From DYIU01 sp038326775 (GTDB lineage: Bacteria; Actinomycetota; Geothermincolia; Fen-727; Anoxymicrobiaceae), in NCBI GenBank assembly GCA_038326775.1, contig JBBQKJ010000019.1, positions 1 through 52,024 on the forward strand: a stretch of DNA of 52,024 bases, in the 5' to 3' direction. The notes beneath the pieces were generated by a model. The model ran no database searches and had not been told where the DNA came from. It was given only the letters and a program-made list of their open reading frames with translations. Positions 24,767 to 33,433 of the stretch are shown piece by piece; the first letter of the stretch is position 1; each line of letters starts with the position of its first letter. Made by a program: the position numbers and the translations under genes.

Positions 24767-26704
24767 CTAGATCTTGCGCTTTTTCCTTGCCGGCTTCTTC
24801 CTGGCGGGTACCGGCTGCGCCGCATTCGTTTGAGGGGCCGCGACAGAGGGGGCGGCCACCGCTGGCACATTCGACATCATGAAATCGATGAGCGGGCTGA
24901 ACACCTCGTTGGGCCTGCGAGTGGGCCGGTCGGCAGCGGCGGTCACCACGTCGAGGTGGTTGTATCCCTTCAGAGTGTCATTCGTCCCGCCCGGTACGAA
25001 GCTGAGGCTGCTCTGCCCCAGGCCTTGCTCCGCGTGGAACTCGATCTTCGGAAGGTCGCCGACGCGGTCGCCATGAACGAAGTTGAGGCCGTACCTGGGG
25101 CCGAACGGTTGCACCGCGCTGGCAACGTCCAGCATGATTCGCATGGTGAAGTACCACTCCGTGAGGTTCGCGGGACCGTGGTACAGCATGCGGGCAACGT
25201 CCTGGATGTCGGAGACCTCGTTGGAGGTGTCGGTGTAGGTCAGGCTGCCGTCCTCCGATTTGTAATCGGGGTCCTGGGCGCTGCCCACCTCGTCGAAGTT
25301 CGCCCAGGTGTACAGGGGCCCCGTGCCCAGCTTGTCGTACGAGGGCCCGGCGTCGTTGGCGATGTAGAGCTTTGTGGTGGAGAGGAACCCGCCCAGCATG
25401 TCCTGGAGCAGGGGGGCTTCGGCCAGGCCCGCCGGGAGCGGGAAATCCTTCCTCACCACGGCCCCGCCGTTGAGGAAGCCCATGCTCGACTGGATTATGC
25501 CGATAGGCATGGAGTTATCGTCAAGTATCACTCCGAGGAGGGCCTCGTTGGTGTAGCGGAAATCCTTGATGCCCGGCAACCACACGAAATAGTTTTCCAT
25601 GTCGCGGGAGTGGATCAGCTTCAGCATGTTCTCGACGTCCGCCGAGTACGGAATGCGCTTGAAAAGGTCGGCCTCCCCATCGGGGTCCCGGTCGGCCTCC
25701 ATTCCCGCCAGCTCCAGCAGGGCCATGGCCTCCGGTGTTATCGCCGGAAACGGCAGTATCCGGGGCACGGCGCCGCTGCGCAGCTGCTCTATCATCCTGG
25801 CGTAGAAATCCTCTTCCGGAGTCATCGCATCGGAGGCCGCGCTCTTCAGGCTCTCAGGCAGCACCTCATTGACCGTCGCCATCGACTGTGTCGCCCCAAT
25901 GCTTGTCGCAATGGAGGAATCGAGCGCAACCAGGCCCGCGCAGTTGCGGTAGCCGGCGTCGTCGGTGGTGGCGGGGTCGCCGTCGAAGTCCCACCCGGCG
26001 AAGAAGGCGGTCAACGGGCCGCCGAGCGAGTGCCCGCCGACGAACAGCTTCCGCCGTCGCATCTCCGGGTCGGGGAGCATGGTGGTGATTATCTTGTAGA
26101 CGTCTTCCATCTCGAGCTTCAGACCGAACTCCGAAAGGTAGGGGACGTCGTTATTGCCCAGGAAGCCTGTGAACTTCCGGCCGTTGACCTCGGCACCGTT
26201 GTAGTAGTAGTCGATGGCGGCCTGCGTGTTGCCGGCGGCCTCGGCGGCGTTGAGGCCGGTGACGTCCTCCAGGAGGTTGCCCCGGCGCTCGGTGGCCCAG
26301 ACCTCGAGGTTGACGTTCCGCTGAGTCTTGGCCATGTAGACCATCTGACGGCCCAGGTACTCGAAGGCGTTAGCCCCGGAAAGGAGGCCCGGCATCAGCA
26401 CCAGCACGGCGTCCGCGTCGGCGGGATTCCCGCTCGATTCCTTGAGCCTGAACCTCAGGAAGTTGATGTTGTCGCACTCCGCCGGCGGCGTGCCGTTGTC
26501 CCGCGGGGCGGGCGAGTATATGGCCTGGTTGTCCATCCTCACCATCGCGTCCACCTGCTCCGTAGTCCAGGCCCGGGGTGCGGGCGCGCTCTTGCCCTCC
26601 GGCACCGGGCCGCCCGGCTCATAACAACCGGATATGGAAAGGACGAGAAAAAGACATAACGCGCCGCATAGAAGAGCAACAGGCAAGACTCGTTTTTTAC
26701 CCAT
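24767..26704 (-). CDS. Secreted lipoprotein alpha/beta hydrolase
   Basis: A 645-residue exported protein. Residues 1-27 are a lipoprotein signal ending LSISGC. The body contains an alpha/beta hydrolase: VLVLMPGLLSGANAF (oxyanion loop) and VGGHSLGGPLTAF, with the nucleophile Ser in GHSLGG near residue 225. A large insert follows and the chain ends in a Pro/Ala linker and a very basic tail (ARKKPARKKRKI). Activity on an ester or lipid outside the membrane is likely; substrate unknown. A GGGGGTG site precedes the ATG. Confidence 0.8.
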   Translation of the reverse strand: MGKKRVLPVALLCGALCLFLVLSISGCYEPGGPVPEGKSAPAPRAWTTEQVDAMVRMDNQAIYSPAPRDNGTPPAECDNINFLRFRLKESSGNPADADAVLVLMPGLLSGANAFEYLGRQMVYMAKTQRNVNLEVWATERRGNLLEDVTGLNAAEAAGNTQAAIDYYYNGAEVNGRKFTGFLGNNDVPYLSEFGLKLEMEDVYKIITTMLPDPEMRRRKLFVGGHSLGGPLTAFFAGWDFDGDPATTDDAGYRNCAGLVALDSSIATSIGATQSMATVNEVLPESLKSAASDAMTPEEDFYARMIEQLRSGAVPRILPFPAITPEAMALLELAGMEADRDPDGEADLFKRIPYSADVENMLKLIHSRDMENYFVWLPGIKDFRYTNEALLGVILDDNSMPIGIIQSSMGFLNGGAVVRKDFPLPAGLAEAPLLQDMLGGFLSTTKLYIANDAGPSYDKLGTGPLYTWANFDEVGSAQDPDYKSEDGSLTYTDTSNEVSDIQDVARMLYHGPANLTEWYFTMRIMLDVASAVQPFGPRYGLNFVHGDRVGDLPKIEFHAEQGLGQSSLSFVPGGTNDTLKGYNHLDVVTAAADRPTRRPNEVFSPLIDFMMSNVPAVAAPSVAAPQTNAAQPVPARKKPARKKRKI

Positions 26705-26860
26705 CAGGCACCCCCGTGATTGTCAGACCCTGGTTTAGTCTACGCATACTGACGCCGCTCGGTCCATGCCCCGGGCGGGTGAACCCGTCTTCTGAACCTG
26801 GTAGGTTTTCGTGACCGCCGGGCGAAACAAGTGTTAGAACAGAATAGAGGAGGATTCAAG

Positions 26861-27499
26861 TTGGAATGGGAAAAAGAGCTTGGCGCCGCGGTGACTGAGG
26901 GAGAAGAGATCAGATCCGAGGAGCTGGCGCGCGCCGCCCTCGCCTCGGGCGTCCCGGCGCGCGAGGTGCTCGAAAAAGGCGCGGTCGCGGGCATATACGA
27001 GGCGGGACGGCTCTGGCAGGAGGGCGATTACTTCCTGCCCGACGTCATCCTGGCGACCGAGGCGTTCAACGTTGTTCTGGGGCTGGTCGAGCCGCTGCTG
27101 GCCGGGGTGGACATCCCGGTGAAGGGAAAGGTCGTTCTCGGCTCCGTCGAAGGCGACGCGCACGACCTGGGCAAGAGCATTGTCGCCGCGCTTCTGCGCT
27201 CCTCGCTTTACGATGTCGTCGACCTGGGCGTGGACGTCGCTGCCGGCCGGTTCGTCGAGGCCGCCCGCGCGCACCGGCCCGATGTCATCGGCCTGGGTGC
27301 CTACATGACCACGACCATGCGCAACATGGAGGGCGTCATCAGGGCTCTTGAGGAGGCCGGCCTCCGCGCCAAGGTGAAGGTAATTGCGGGCGGGGCCGCC
27401 GTCACCGCCGACTTCGCGGAGAAGATAGGCGCGGACGGTTACGGGGCGGACGCGGTCGATGCGGTGGAGCTTGTGGACGGGCTTCTGGGGGTGAGGTAG
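26861..27499 (+). CDS. Corrinoid (B12-binding) methyltransferase protein 1
   Basis: A 212-residue corrinoid protein of the MtaC/MtbC type. The helical cap spans about residues 1-85 and the Rossmann B12 domain about 90-210. The cobalt-ligating motif GDAHDLGK (Asp99-x-His101) and VIAGGAAVT bind cobalamin base-off. It carries the methyl group between two methyltransferases. TTG 26861 is chosen because GAGGAGG lies about 7 nt upstream; an upstream GTG/TTG-type start at 26831 lacks one. Its stop is directly followed by the ATG of the URO-D protein, so they form a pair. Confidence 0.9.
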   Translation: MEWEKELGAAVTEGEEIRSEELARAALASGVPAREVLEKGAVAGIYEAGRLWQEGDYFLPDVILATEAFNVVLGLVEPLLAGVDIPVKGKVVLGSVEGDAHDLGKSIVAALLRSSLYDVVDLGVDVAAGRFVEAARAHRPDVIGLGAYMTTTMRNMEGVIRALEEAGLRAKVKVIAGGAAVTADFAEKIGADGYGADAVDAVELVDGLLGVR

Positions 27500-28741
27500 A
27501 TGGGCGTAACCGCGAAGCTTCTCAAGGGAACGGCCTACGCCCGGGGCCTGCGCGTCGGGCAGCTCGACGGCTACGAGCGCCTTATCGCCGGCATCTACGG
27601 CAGGCCCGACCGGGTGCCCATAGTCCTCCAACCCTACACTTACGCCATGTCCATGCACGGGCTGTCGGCTAAGAGGTTCTTCAGCGAGCCCGGGCCGTTC
27701 ATCAACGCGTCGCGCAACATGGCCGTCTACTTCGGGGCGGACTCCTGGTCCCCGGTTTTCGATTTCTACAACATCGAGCTGGACGCACTCGGGCAGAAGC
27801 TCATCTGGCGCCAGAACAGCGAGCCGGACGTGGACACCCGCTCGCCGCTCGTCGCCTCCGAGGACGACTTCAGGCGCCTCAAGCCGCCTGCTCCCGGCAA
27901 GAGCGGCCGCATGCCTTACGTGCTCGAATCGTACCGGCGTTACATGGACCTCGTGGGAGTGCCTCCGATGGGCTACGCCTGCTCGCCGTTCACCATGGCG
28001 GTGCTCATAAGGGGTTACGTCAACTTCCTGCGCGACATGCGGCGCAACCCGGCGTTCGCGCACAGGCTCCTCGAGTTCCTCAGCATGGAAGTGGTCGTGC
28101 CCTGGATAGACAAGATAGTCGAGGTCACCAACACCGCCATAGTGGTGATGTCCGACGCCTGGGCCTCCGCGCCCAACATGACCACGCCTGCTGTCAGGGA
28201 GTTCTGCCTGCCGTACGTGGAGAAGGTCATCCGGGCCACCAACTCGGCGATGCGCACGGTCATGGACTCGGGGAGCTGGGGCGAGAAAGAGGTCGCCGAC
28301 CCGCGCGAGATACTCGACGTCAAGATGGATATGCTCACGCCGGGCAACAGCTTGAAGGCTATGCGGCCGTTCTTCCTGCTGGTGTGGAACGAGGACTACG
28401 AAGTGGTGGGCATACCCCGGATACGCGAATACGCCGAGGAGAAGAAGGTCTGCCTCATGCTCAACGTCAGGCCCAACCTCATCGAGGAGGGCCCGGTCTC
28501 AAGGATCGTGGAGACAGTGGTGAAGCTCATCCGCGAGGGCGCGGGCAAAGGCCGGTACGCCATGCTGATCAACCTGGTGCCGGTGGGCACGCCGGTCGAG
28601 CACGCTCATGCGGCGGTCGCGGCGATGAAGCAGTTCGGCGCATATCCCGTAGCGGCGGGCCTCGACGCCCGTGAGTTCAAGGCGCCGCCGTTCGCGCCGT
28701 TCGACGAGTGGATGCCAACCGAAGGCCTCCCGGTGGACTGA
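27500..28741 (+). CDS. URO-D family methyltransferase 1, atypical metal site
   Basis: A 413-residue member of the uroporphyrinogen decarboxylase/MtaA-CmuA superfamily, most likely a corrinoid:acceptor or substrate methyltransferase because of its coupling to a corrinoid protein (TAG-ATG junction). The barrel signatures (GRPDRVPIVLQPY, GYACSPFTMAVLIRG, GADSWSPVFDF) are clear. Where MtaA-type enzymes carry a zinc His-x-Cys, this sequence reads VMDSGSWGEKE, so that site is absent. It may use a different metal site or have another role. Intact length. Confidence 0.82.
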   Translation: MGVTAKLLKGTAYARGLRVGQLDGYERLIAGIYGRPDRVPIVLQPYTYAMSMHGLSAKRFFSEPGPFINASRNMAVYFGADSWSPVFDFYNIELDALGQKLIWRQNSEPDVDTRSPLVASEDDFRRLKPPAPGKSGRMPYVLESYRRYMDLVGVPPMGYACSPFTMAVLIRGYVNFLRDMRRNPAFAHRLLEFLSMEVVVPWIDKIVEVTNTAIVVMSDAWASAPNMTTPAVREFCLPYVEKVIRATNSAMRTVMDSGSWGEKEVADPREILDVKMDMLTPGNSLKAMRPFFLLVWNEDYEVVGIPRIREYAEEKKVCLMLNVRPNLIEEGPVSRIVETVVKLIREGAGKGRYAMLINLVPVGTPVEHAHAAVAAMKQFGAYPVAAGLDAREFKAPPFAPFDEWMPTEGLPVD

Positions 28742-28872
28742 GGCTCCGCGCCTTTCGTGAGCGCGGGTTCTATCGCCGGGAACCGCCAGCCTGGGAAATC
28801 CGCGCCATGATACTGATACACTTAACTCGTTCTTCCCCGTAAAGAGGCGGATGTTCTGAGGAACGGTGAAAG

Positions 28873-29532
28873 ATGGATGACAGCACACACATAATCGCAT
28901 GCGCGACCGTGGCGGAGGAGCTGAAGCAACTGGGCGTGCCCGAGGAGCGGCTCACCGTTATGGAGTTCGGCCTGCACATCTATCCGGACCAGCTCAAGGT
29001 TCGCCTGCAGGAGGCGGTGGACGCGGTCCCCGGGGAGGGCGACATCCTGCTCGGGTACGGCCTCTGCTCGTACGCGGTGGTCGGCCTGAAGTCGAAAACG
29101 CGCCGGATGGTCATTCCCAGGGTCGATGACTGCATAGCCTTGTTCCTGGGCTCGCGTAAGGAGCACCTCGACAGGCTCGCCGAGGTGCCGGGCACGTACT
29201 ACCTGACCAAGGGGTGGGTGGAGGCGCAGAAAGAAACGATCGATGAGTACGCGAGGCTCTGTGAGAAGTACGGGGAGGAGCGTGCCAACAAGGTCGCCAG
29301 GCTGTTGTACAAGAACTACACGCAGATAGTGCTCATCGATACGGGCAACTACAAGATGGACGAATACCGCGACTTCGCCCGCCTTATGGCCTACTTCCTC
29401 GACCTCGAGTACCGGGAGATCCCCGGCTCGAACAGGTTGCTCGAGAAGATGCTGGCGGGTGAGTGGGAGCCCGAGTTCGTGGTGGTCCCGCCTGGCACAC
29501 CCGTCGACCTTAATAATTGGGGTCAGATCTGA
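28873..29532 (+). CDS. DUF1638 protein
   Basis: A 219-residue protein of the DUF1638 family. Motifs are IIACATVAEEL at the start, LLGYGLCSYAVVGL, the conserved PRVDDCIALFLGS with its Cys, and LIDTGNYK. The family is often found beside corrinoid methyltransferase genes; its biochemical role is not established to my knowledge. Two conserved Cys (in GYGLC and DDC) suggest metal or cofactor binding. It follows the first corrinoid/URO-D pair by about 130 bp. The final residues NNWGQI and the TGA lie within a 30-bp palindromic repeat. Confidence 0.8.
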   Translation: MDDSTHIIACATVAEELKQLGVPEERLTVMEFGLHIYPDQLKVRLQEAVDAVPGEGDILLGYGLCSYAVVGLKSKTRRMVIPRVDDCIALFLGSRKEHLDRLAEVPGTYYLTKGWVEAQKETIDEYARLCEKYGEERANKVARLLYKNYTQIVLIDTGNYKMDEYRDFARLMAYFLDLEYREIPGSNRLLEKMLAGEWEPEFVVVPPGTPVDLNNWGQI

Positions 29533-29542
29533 CCCCAATTAT
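29513..29542. repeat. GGGGTCAG-family repeat, perfect 30-bp palindrome
   Basis: A perfect inverted repeat with 15-nt arms (ATAATTGGGGTCAGA and its complement). It encodes the end and stop of the DUF1638 gene on the plus strand and touches the TGA of corrinoid protein 2 on the minus strand. It may also work as a bidirectional hairpin terminator. Confidence 0.85.
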
Positions 29543-30168
29543 CAGCTCAGGAGCTGGCGGGCTTTTACGGCGGCTTCGAAGGCGTTGGGGGCGTAACCGC
29601 TCGCTCCTATCTCGTTGGCGAACTCCTGCGTGACCGGGGCTCCGCCGACCATCACGATAGCGTCGGGGTCCACTGCACGCACTGCCTCGATGACCTCGCG
29701 CATGTGCAGCATGGTCGAGCTCAGCAGTGCCGAAAGGCCCAGAACGCGAGGCTTGTGCTCTCTGTACGCCTCAACGAACTTCTCGGTCTTGAGGTCTTCG
29801 CCGATGTCCACCACGTCGAAACCCGCTCCCTCGAGGCACATCCGCACCAGGTTCTTGCCGATCGAGTGGATGTCGCCCGCGACCGTGCCGAGAACTACAG
29901 TTCCCGCTCCCTGTTCGTCGCCCAACAGCAGCGGCTTGAGCGTCTCCATACCGGCCTCCATCGCGTAGGCGGCGACGATCAACTCGGGGATGTAAGCCTC
30001 GCCCTTCGAGAAGCGCGTCCCGATCTCCTCCATGGCCGGCATCATGGCTTCCTCGAGGACCCGCCGTGGGCTTATCCCCGAAGCGTGACTTTCAGCCACC
30101 AGTCGCTTTACGGCTTCTTCGTCACCCTCTATGACCGAGGCCTTCAACTCAGACAGAAGCTGTTCCAT
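29542..30168 (-). CDS. Corrinoid (B12-binding) methyltransferase protein 2
   Basis: A 208-residue MtaC/MtbC-type corrinoid protein: helical cap (about 1-85) with GTRFSKGEAYIPELIVAAYAM, then B12 domain with GDIHSIGK (Asp-x-His-x-x-Gly; the usual third Asp is Ser here) and VMVGGAPVT. It accepts and donates a methyl group. It lies 10 bp downstream of URO-D protein 2 on the same strand, and convergent to DUF1638. A GGAGGACGCA site precedes the ATG. Confidence 0.9.
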   Translation of the reverse strand: MEQLLSELKASVIEGDEEAVKRLVAESHASGISPRRVLEEAMMPAMEEIGTRFSKGEAYIPELIVAAYAMEAGMETLKPLLLGDEQGAGTVVLGTVAGDIHSIGKNLVRMCLEGAGFDVVDIGEDLKTEKFVEAYREHKPRVLGLSALLSSTMLHMREVIEAVRAVDPDAIVMVGGAPVTQEFANEIGASGYAPNAFEAAVKARQLLS

Positions 30169-30178
30169 TGCGTCCTCC

Positions 30179-31276
30179 TCATACCTCGATCGTGATGGGG
30201 TACCGGCCGTACTTCCGCGCGGCCTTGACCATGGCGATGTAGTTCTCGGACTTAACCCCCGGGTGGATCGAGTTGGACGAGCTGATGATGTAGCCGCCCC
30301 CGGGCGCCGCCGCGGCGATGGTCTCCTTCACCGAGAGCTCGACCTCCTCCTCGCTGCCGAAGGGAAGCAGGTGCATGCAGTCGATGTTGCCCAGTATGCA
30401 CAACCGGTCGCCGTACTTCGCCTTTACCTCGGCGATGTCCATGCACTGCGGCTGGACAGGGTGGAAGCCGTCGAACCCGGCCTCCACGATGCCGTCCATT
30501 ATCGGCGACATGTTGCCGTCGGAGTGCTTGAACACCAGCTTGCCGTGGCCGTGCACGCGCTCGGTTATCTCCTTGTGGTACGGAAGGATGAACTCGTAGT
30601 AATGCTCGGGCGCCATCAGGGTCGTCTGGCTGAAGGCGAGGTCGCCGTCGAGCCCGATGATGTCCGCGCCCAGCTCGATAGCCATGTCCACCACCTCGAG
30701 GATGAAGTCGGTTGCAAGGCGGGCGAGCGCGTGCACGAAGGCGGGGTTCTTGATGTAGTAAAAGAGGAGCTTCTCCATGCTGCCCAGGAACGTCCAGCTC
30801 TCGCGGAACGGCCCTGGCTGCACGAACACCTGGGCTATCTCGTCACCGAAGTTGCCCCTGGCGGCCATGAGCACCAGGAGCTCGGCCTGCTGGGGGTGGT
30901 ACGGTTCCATGTTGTCCAGGTCGCCGGGAGAGGACACCGGCCCGCCGACCGCCGTTGCCTCGCCCTCCTCGCTAACCCGGAGCAGCCTGCCCCAACCATC
31001 TTTCACCAGGTCCTGGCCCGCGGGCTCGGTGTTGAGCAACGCGAGCGACGAGATGCCGTCGAGCTCGAGCTCCCGCACTATGGTGAACAGGCAGGTAAGA
31101 AGCTTCAGCTTTTCCTCCGGCGTCATCTGCTGGGCGAACTTCACCGGGGGCAGGTCGTCGGTGAAGAAGCTCGCGAGCTTTATTATCGACTCCTCGTTGA
31201 ACGCCATCTCCCAGACCGGGACGCGGTCGGGCTCGCGCCGGGCGAACGCCTCCAGCATCCTTTCCTTACCGTTCAT
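30179..31276 (-). CDS. URO-D family methyltransferase 2 (HxD type)
   Basis: A 365-residue URO-D/MtaA superfamily protein. RREPDRVPVWEMAFNEE, FVQPGPFRESW, GADIIGLDGDLAF, KHSDGNM (His251-Ser-Asp253) and LGNIDCMHLL mark the barrel and putative metal site. The His-x-Asp in place of His-x-Cys marks a subgroup distinct from MtaA. Likely a methyltransferase feeding the adjacent corrinoid protein. AAAGGAG lies about 6 nt before ATG 31276; the frame is open upstream without a site. Confidence 0.82.
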   Translation of the reverse strand: MNGKERMLEAFARREPDRVPVWEMAFNEESIIKLASFFTDDLPPVKFAQQMTPEEKLKLLTCLFTIVRELELDGISSLALLNTEPAGQDLVKDGWGRLLRVSEEGEATAVGGPVSSPGDLDNMEPYHPQQAELLVLMAARGNFGDEIAQVFVQPGPFRESWTFLGSMEKLLFYYIKNPAFVHALARLATDFILEVVDMAIELGADIIGLDGDLAFSQTTLMAPEHYYEFILPYHKEITERVHGHGKLVFKHSDGNMSPIMDGIVEAGFDGFHPVQPQCMDIAEVKAKYGDRLCILGNIDCMHLLPFGSEEEVELSVKETIAAAAPGGGYIISSSNSIHPGVKSENYIAMVKAARKYGRYPITIEV

Positions 31277-31472
31277 CGCGGCTCCTTTCCTCGCGCATCG
31301 TTTCGTCGCCGCCACATCCCGACTACATTCTTTCACAAACGCGGAAAGTCAGGTAGGGCGCACTTTATCAGCCGCCGCGGGATGCAACAAAGTGACCCGA
31401 CCTGAGATCTTGCATTGACAGTCGATCCGACTATCGGGGAGACTGAGGCGGACCATTAGCGAAAGGGGCGTT

Positions 31473-32645
31473 ATGCAGGTGGCCTCAAGCCTTGAGAGAG
31501 TTACTGCGGCGCTCGAACTGCGCGAGCCGGACCGCGTGCCCACGTTGAACACGCTCGAAGAATTCTCCCATATCAACAAGATTCTCAACAAGAGGGCTAT
31601 CCCGGTGACGTTCTTCGTGACAAACAAGTACGCTTCGAAGGTCGGGGACAAGCTCGCGCCGCTCATAAACAAGAGCGGCTACCTGGACTGGGAGATGGAC
31701 CGGCGCACCTACGACCTCACGGCGGCTTCCGTCAAGCTGGGCTGCGACTCGGCCTGGGTCATGCATGTGCCGATATTCCGCCTCCGGGATACCAGGTATG
31801 CGACCGATATCTACGGCCGCTACTATGACGTCGCCCTCGACAAGCAGGGGAACCTGGACACGCCCATGTACAGAGGCGGGCTTATTACCGGGCCGGATGA
31901 CTGGAAGGCGTGGGACAAGTCCGACCTCTTCAAGTGGCCCGCCCGGACGAACAAGGCGTTCGCCCGCGTCCAGAAGGACTTTGGCGAAAGGATATTCGTC
32001 ATGGCCACCTTCCTCTTCGGCCTCTTCGAGAACTCCTGGCAGACCATGGGCTTCGAGCGCTTTGCGGTAGCGCTGCGGCGCGAGAAGGACTTCCTGAGGC
32101 GCTACATCAAGTTCTACGAGGACCACTGGTGCGAGATGCTCGAGGCGTGGGCCGACGCCGGGGTGCCCGGGGCGATCTATACGGACGACCAGGCGTACCG
32201 CTCGGGGCCGATGATAAGCCCGAAGCTCATGAAGGAGCTGTATTCGGACTCTCTCTGCCGCATCACCGAGACCGCTCACAAACTGGGCATGAAGATAGTC
32301 ATCCACAGCTGCGGCCGCGTTTACGACCTGCTCGAATGGTGGGCGGATTGCGGCTTCGACGGCGTGCACGCGCTCGAGCCGACGGCCGGGGTCGAGCTTG
32401 CGAGGGCCAAGGAGATGGTGGGCGACAGGATGTGCCTGCTGGGCAACGTGGATATAACGCATATCCTGGTCGACGCCACGAAGGAAGAGGTCTTCGAGGC
32501 GGTGCGCGAGAGCATCGCGGCCGCGGGAAAAGGGGGCGGCTACATTATCGCGCCGACCAATAGCCACCCCGACATGTCCGTCGAGAGAGTGCAGTGGATG
32601 CTCGAAGCAGTTGAAAAGTATGGCTACTACCCGTTGCAGGTATAA
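31473..32645 (+). CDS. URO-D family methyltransferase 3 (HxC type)
   Basis: A 390-residue URO-D/MtaA superfamily protein with the canonical metal motif VIHSCG (His278, Cys280) and LGNVDITH, IIAPTNSHPDM near the C-terminus. REPDRVPTLNTLEEF opens the barrel. By analogy with MtaA/MtbA-type enzymes it would use zinc to activate a thiol or other acceptor, or a methylated substrate. AAAGGGG precedes ATG 31473. A perfect stem-loop (32655-32677) separates it from its corrinoid partner. Confidence 0.85.
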   Translation: MQVASSLERVTAALELREPDRVPTLNTLEEFSHINKILNKRAIPVTFFVTNKYASKVGDKLAPLINKSGYLDWEMDRRTYDLTAASVKLGCDSAWVMHVPIFRLRDTRYATDIYGRYYDVALDKQGNLDTPMYRGGLITGPDDWKAWDKSDLFKWPARTNKAFARVQKDFGERIFVMATFLFGLFENSWQTMGFERFAVALRREKDFLRRYIKFYEDHWCEMLEAWADAGVPGAIYTDDQAYRSGPMISPKLMKELYSDSLCRITETAHKLGMKIVIHSCGRVYDLLEWWADCGFDGVHALEPTAGVELARAKEMVGDRMCLLGNVDITHILVDATKEEVFEAVRESIAAAGKGGGYIIAPTNSHPDMSVERVQWMLEAVEKYGYYPLQV

Positions 32646-32654
32646 TTACGGTGA

Positions 32655-32677
32655 CCTGCGGCCGGTCCGGCCGCAGG
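32655..32677 (+). promoter_or_regulatory. Intra-operon stem-loop
   Basis: CCTGCGGCCGG and its exact complement flank a single T, a 23-bp structure with no following T tract. It may stabilise or process the mRNA and adjust the ratio of corrinoid protein to methyltransferase. Confidence 0.55.
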
Positions 32678-32696
32678 CGGTGACAAGGAGGCACGG

Positions 32697-33329
32697 ATGG
32701 GGGAGCAACTCGAAAAGGTTAAGACCGCGATGGCGGAGCTCGATCTGGACGCTATCGCCCCGGGGGTGCAGTCGGCGCTTGATGCCGGCGAGGAGCCGAC
32801 GCTGATACTCGCGAACATGGCTGACGGAATGGCCGCCGTAGGCGAACTGTTCGAGAAGGGCGAGTACTTCCTGGCCGACCTGGTCCTGGCCGGCGAGGGA
32901 ATGAAGGAGGGGCTCGAGGTGCTTGAGCCTCATCTCAAGGCAGGCGACCGCGGTGGCAAAGGGACGGTCGTGCTCTGTACCGTCAAGGGTGACATCCACG
33001 ACATCGGCAAGAACCTTGTCGCCACCATGCTATCCAGCGCCGGGTACAAGGTCATCGACCTCGGCACCGACGTCCACCAGGACAAGGTGGTCGAGGCGGT
33101 GCGCGCCAACTCGGCCGGGGCGGTGGGCCTTTCGGTGCTGCTGACCCCGATGGTCGAGTCCATCCGCGAAGTGGTCAACGCTCTAAAGGCGGCGGGCCTG
33201 CGCGACCAGGTGAAGATAGCCATCGGCGGCGCCTGCACCACGCAGGAGCTCGCGGACAAGATGGGCGTGGACGCCCTCGGCCGCGACGCGGTCGAGGCAA
33301 TCCGCATCTTCGAGGGCTTTTTCAGCTAA
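32697..33329 (+). CDS. Corrinoid (B12-binding) methyltransferase protein 3
   Basis: A 210-residue MtaC/MtbC-type protein with GELFEKGEYFLADLVLAGEGM in the cap and GDIHDIGKNLV plus IAIGGACTTQEL in the B12 domain. This is the most canonical of the three corrinoid proteins. AAGGAGG precedes the ATG. It is downstream of URO-D protein 3. Its TAA stop abuts the left arm of a 25-bp inverted repeat. Confidence 0.92.
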   Translation: MGEQLEKVKTAMAELDLDAIAPGVQSALDAGEEPTLILANMADGMAAVGELFEKGEYFLADLVLAGEGMKEGLEVLEPHLKAGDRGGKGTVVLCTVKGDIHDIGKNLVATMLSSAGYKVIDLGTDVHQDKVVEAVRANSAGAVGLSVLLTPMVESIREVVNALKAAGLRDQVKIAIGGACTTQELADKMGVDALGRDAVEAIRIFEGFFS

Positions 33330-33334
33330 TAAGT

Positions 33335-33413
33335 GGGGTCAGACCTGATTTCATTAGTTCTAGACACTCGAGCAACAATGCCGCCTGCAACTAATGAAAT
33401 CAGATCTGACCCC
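33335..33413. repeat. GGGGTCAG-family inverted pair (REPIN-like)
   Basis: Two 25-bp arms, 33335-33359 and 33389-33413, are inverted copies with one mismatch, separated by 29 bp. Each arm reads GGGGTCAGA(C/T)CTGATTTCATTAGTT from the outside in. The layout is that of a REP doublet. Folded in RNA it would form a long hairpin between corrinoid protein 3 and the next gene. Confidence 0.85.
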
Positions 33414-33433
33414 CTGTATCAGGAGGTAATCAA

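Noticed and set aside
24830..26659. A 609-codon open frame on the plus strand
   Set aside because: It is fully antisense to the secreted hydrolase, has an Arg/Val/His-rich composition without motifs, and results from high GC in the third codon position.
29513..33413. CRISPR-like repetition
   Set aside because: The repeated units are palindromic, variable and scattered at gene ends, without regular spacers or cas genes.
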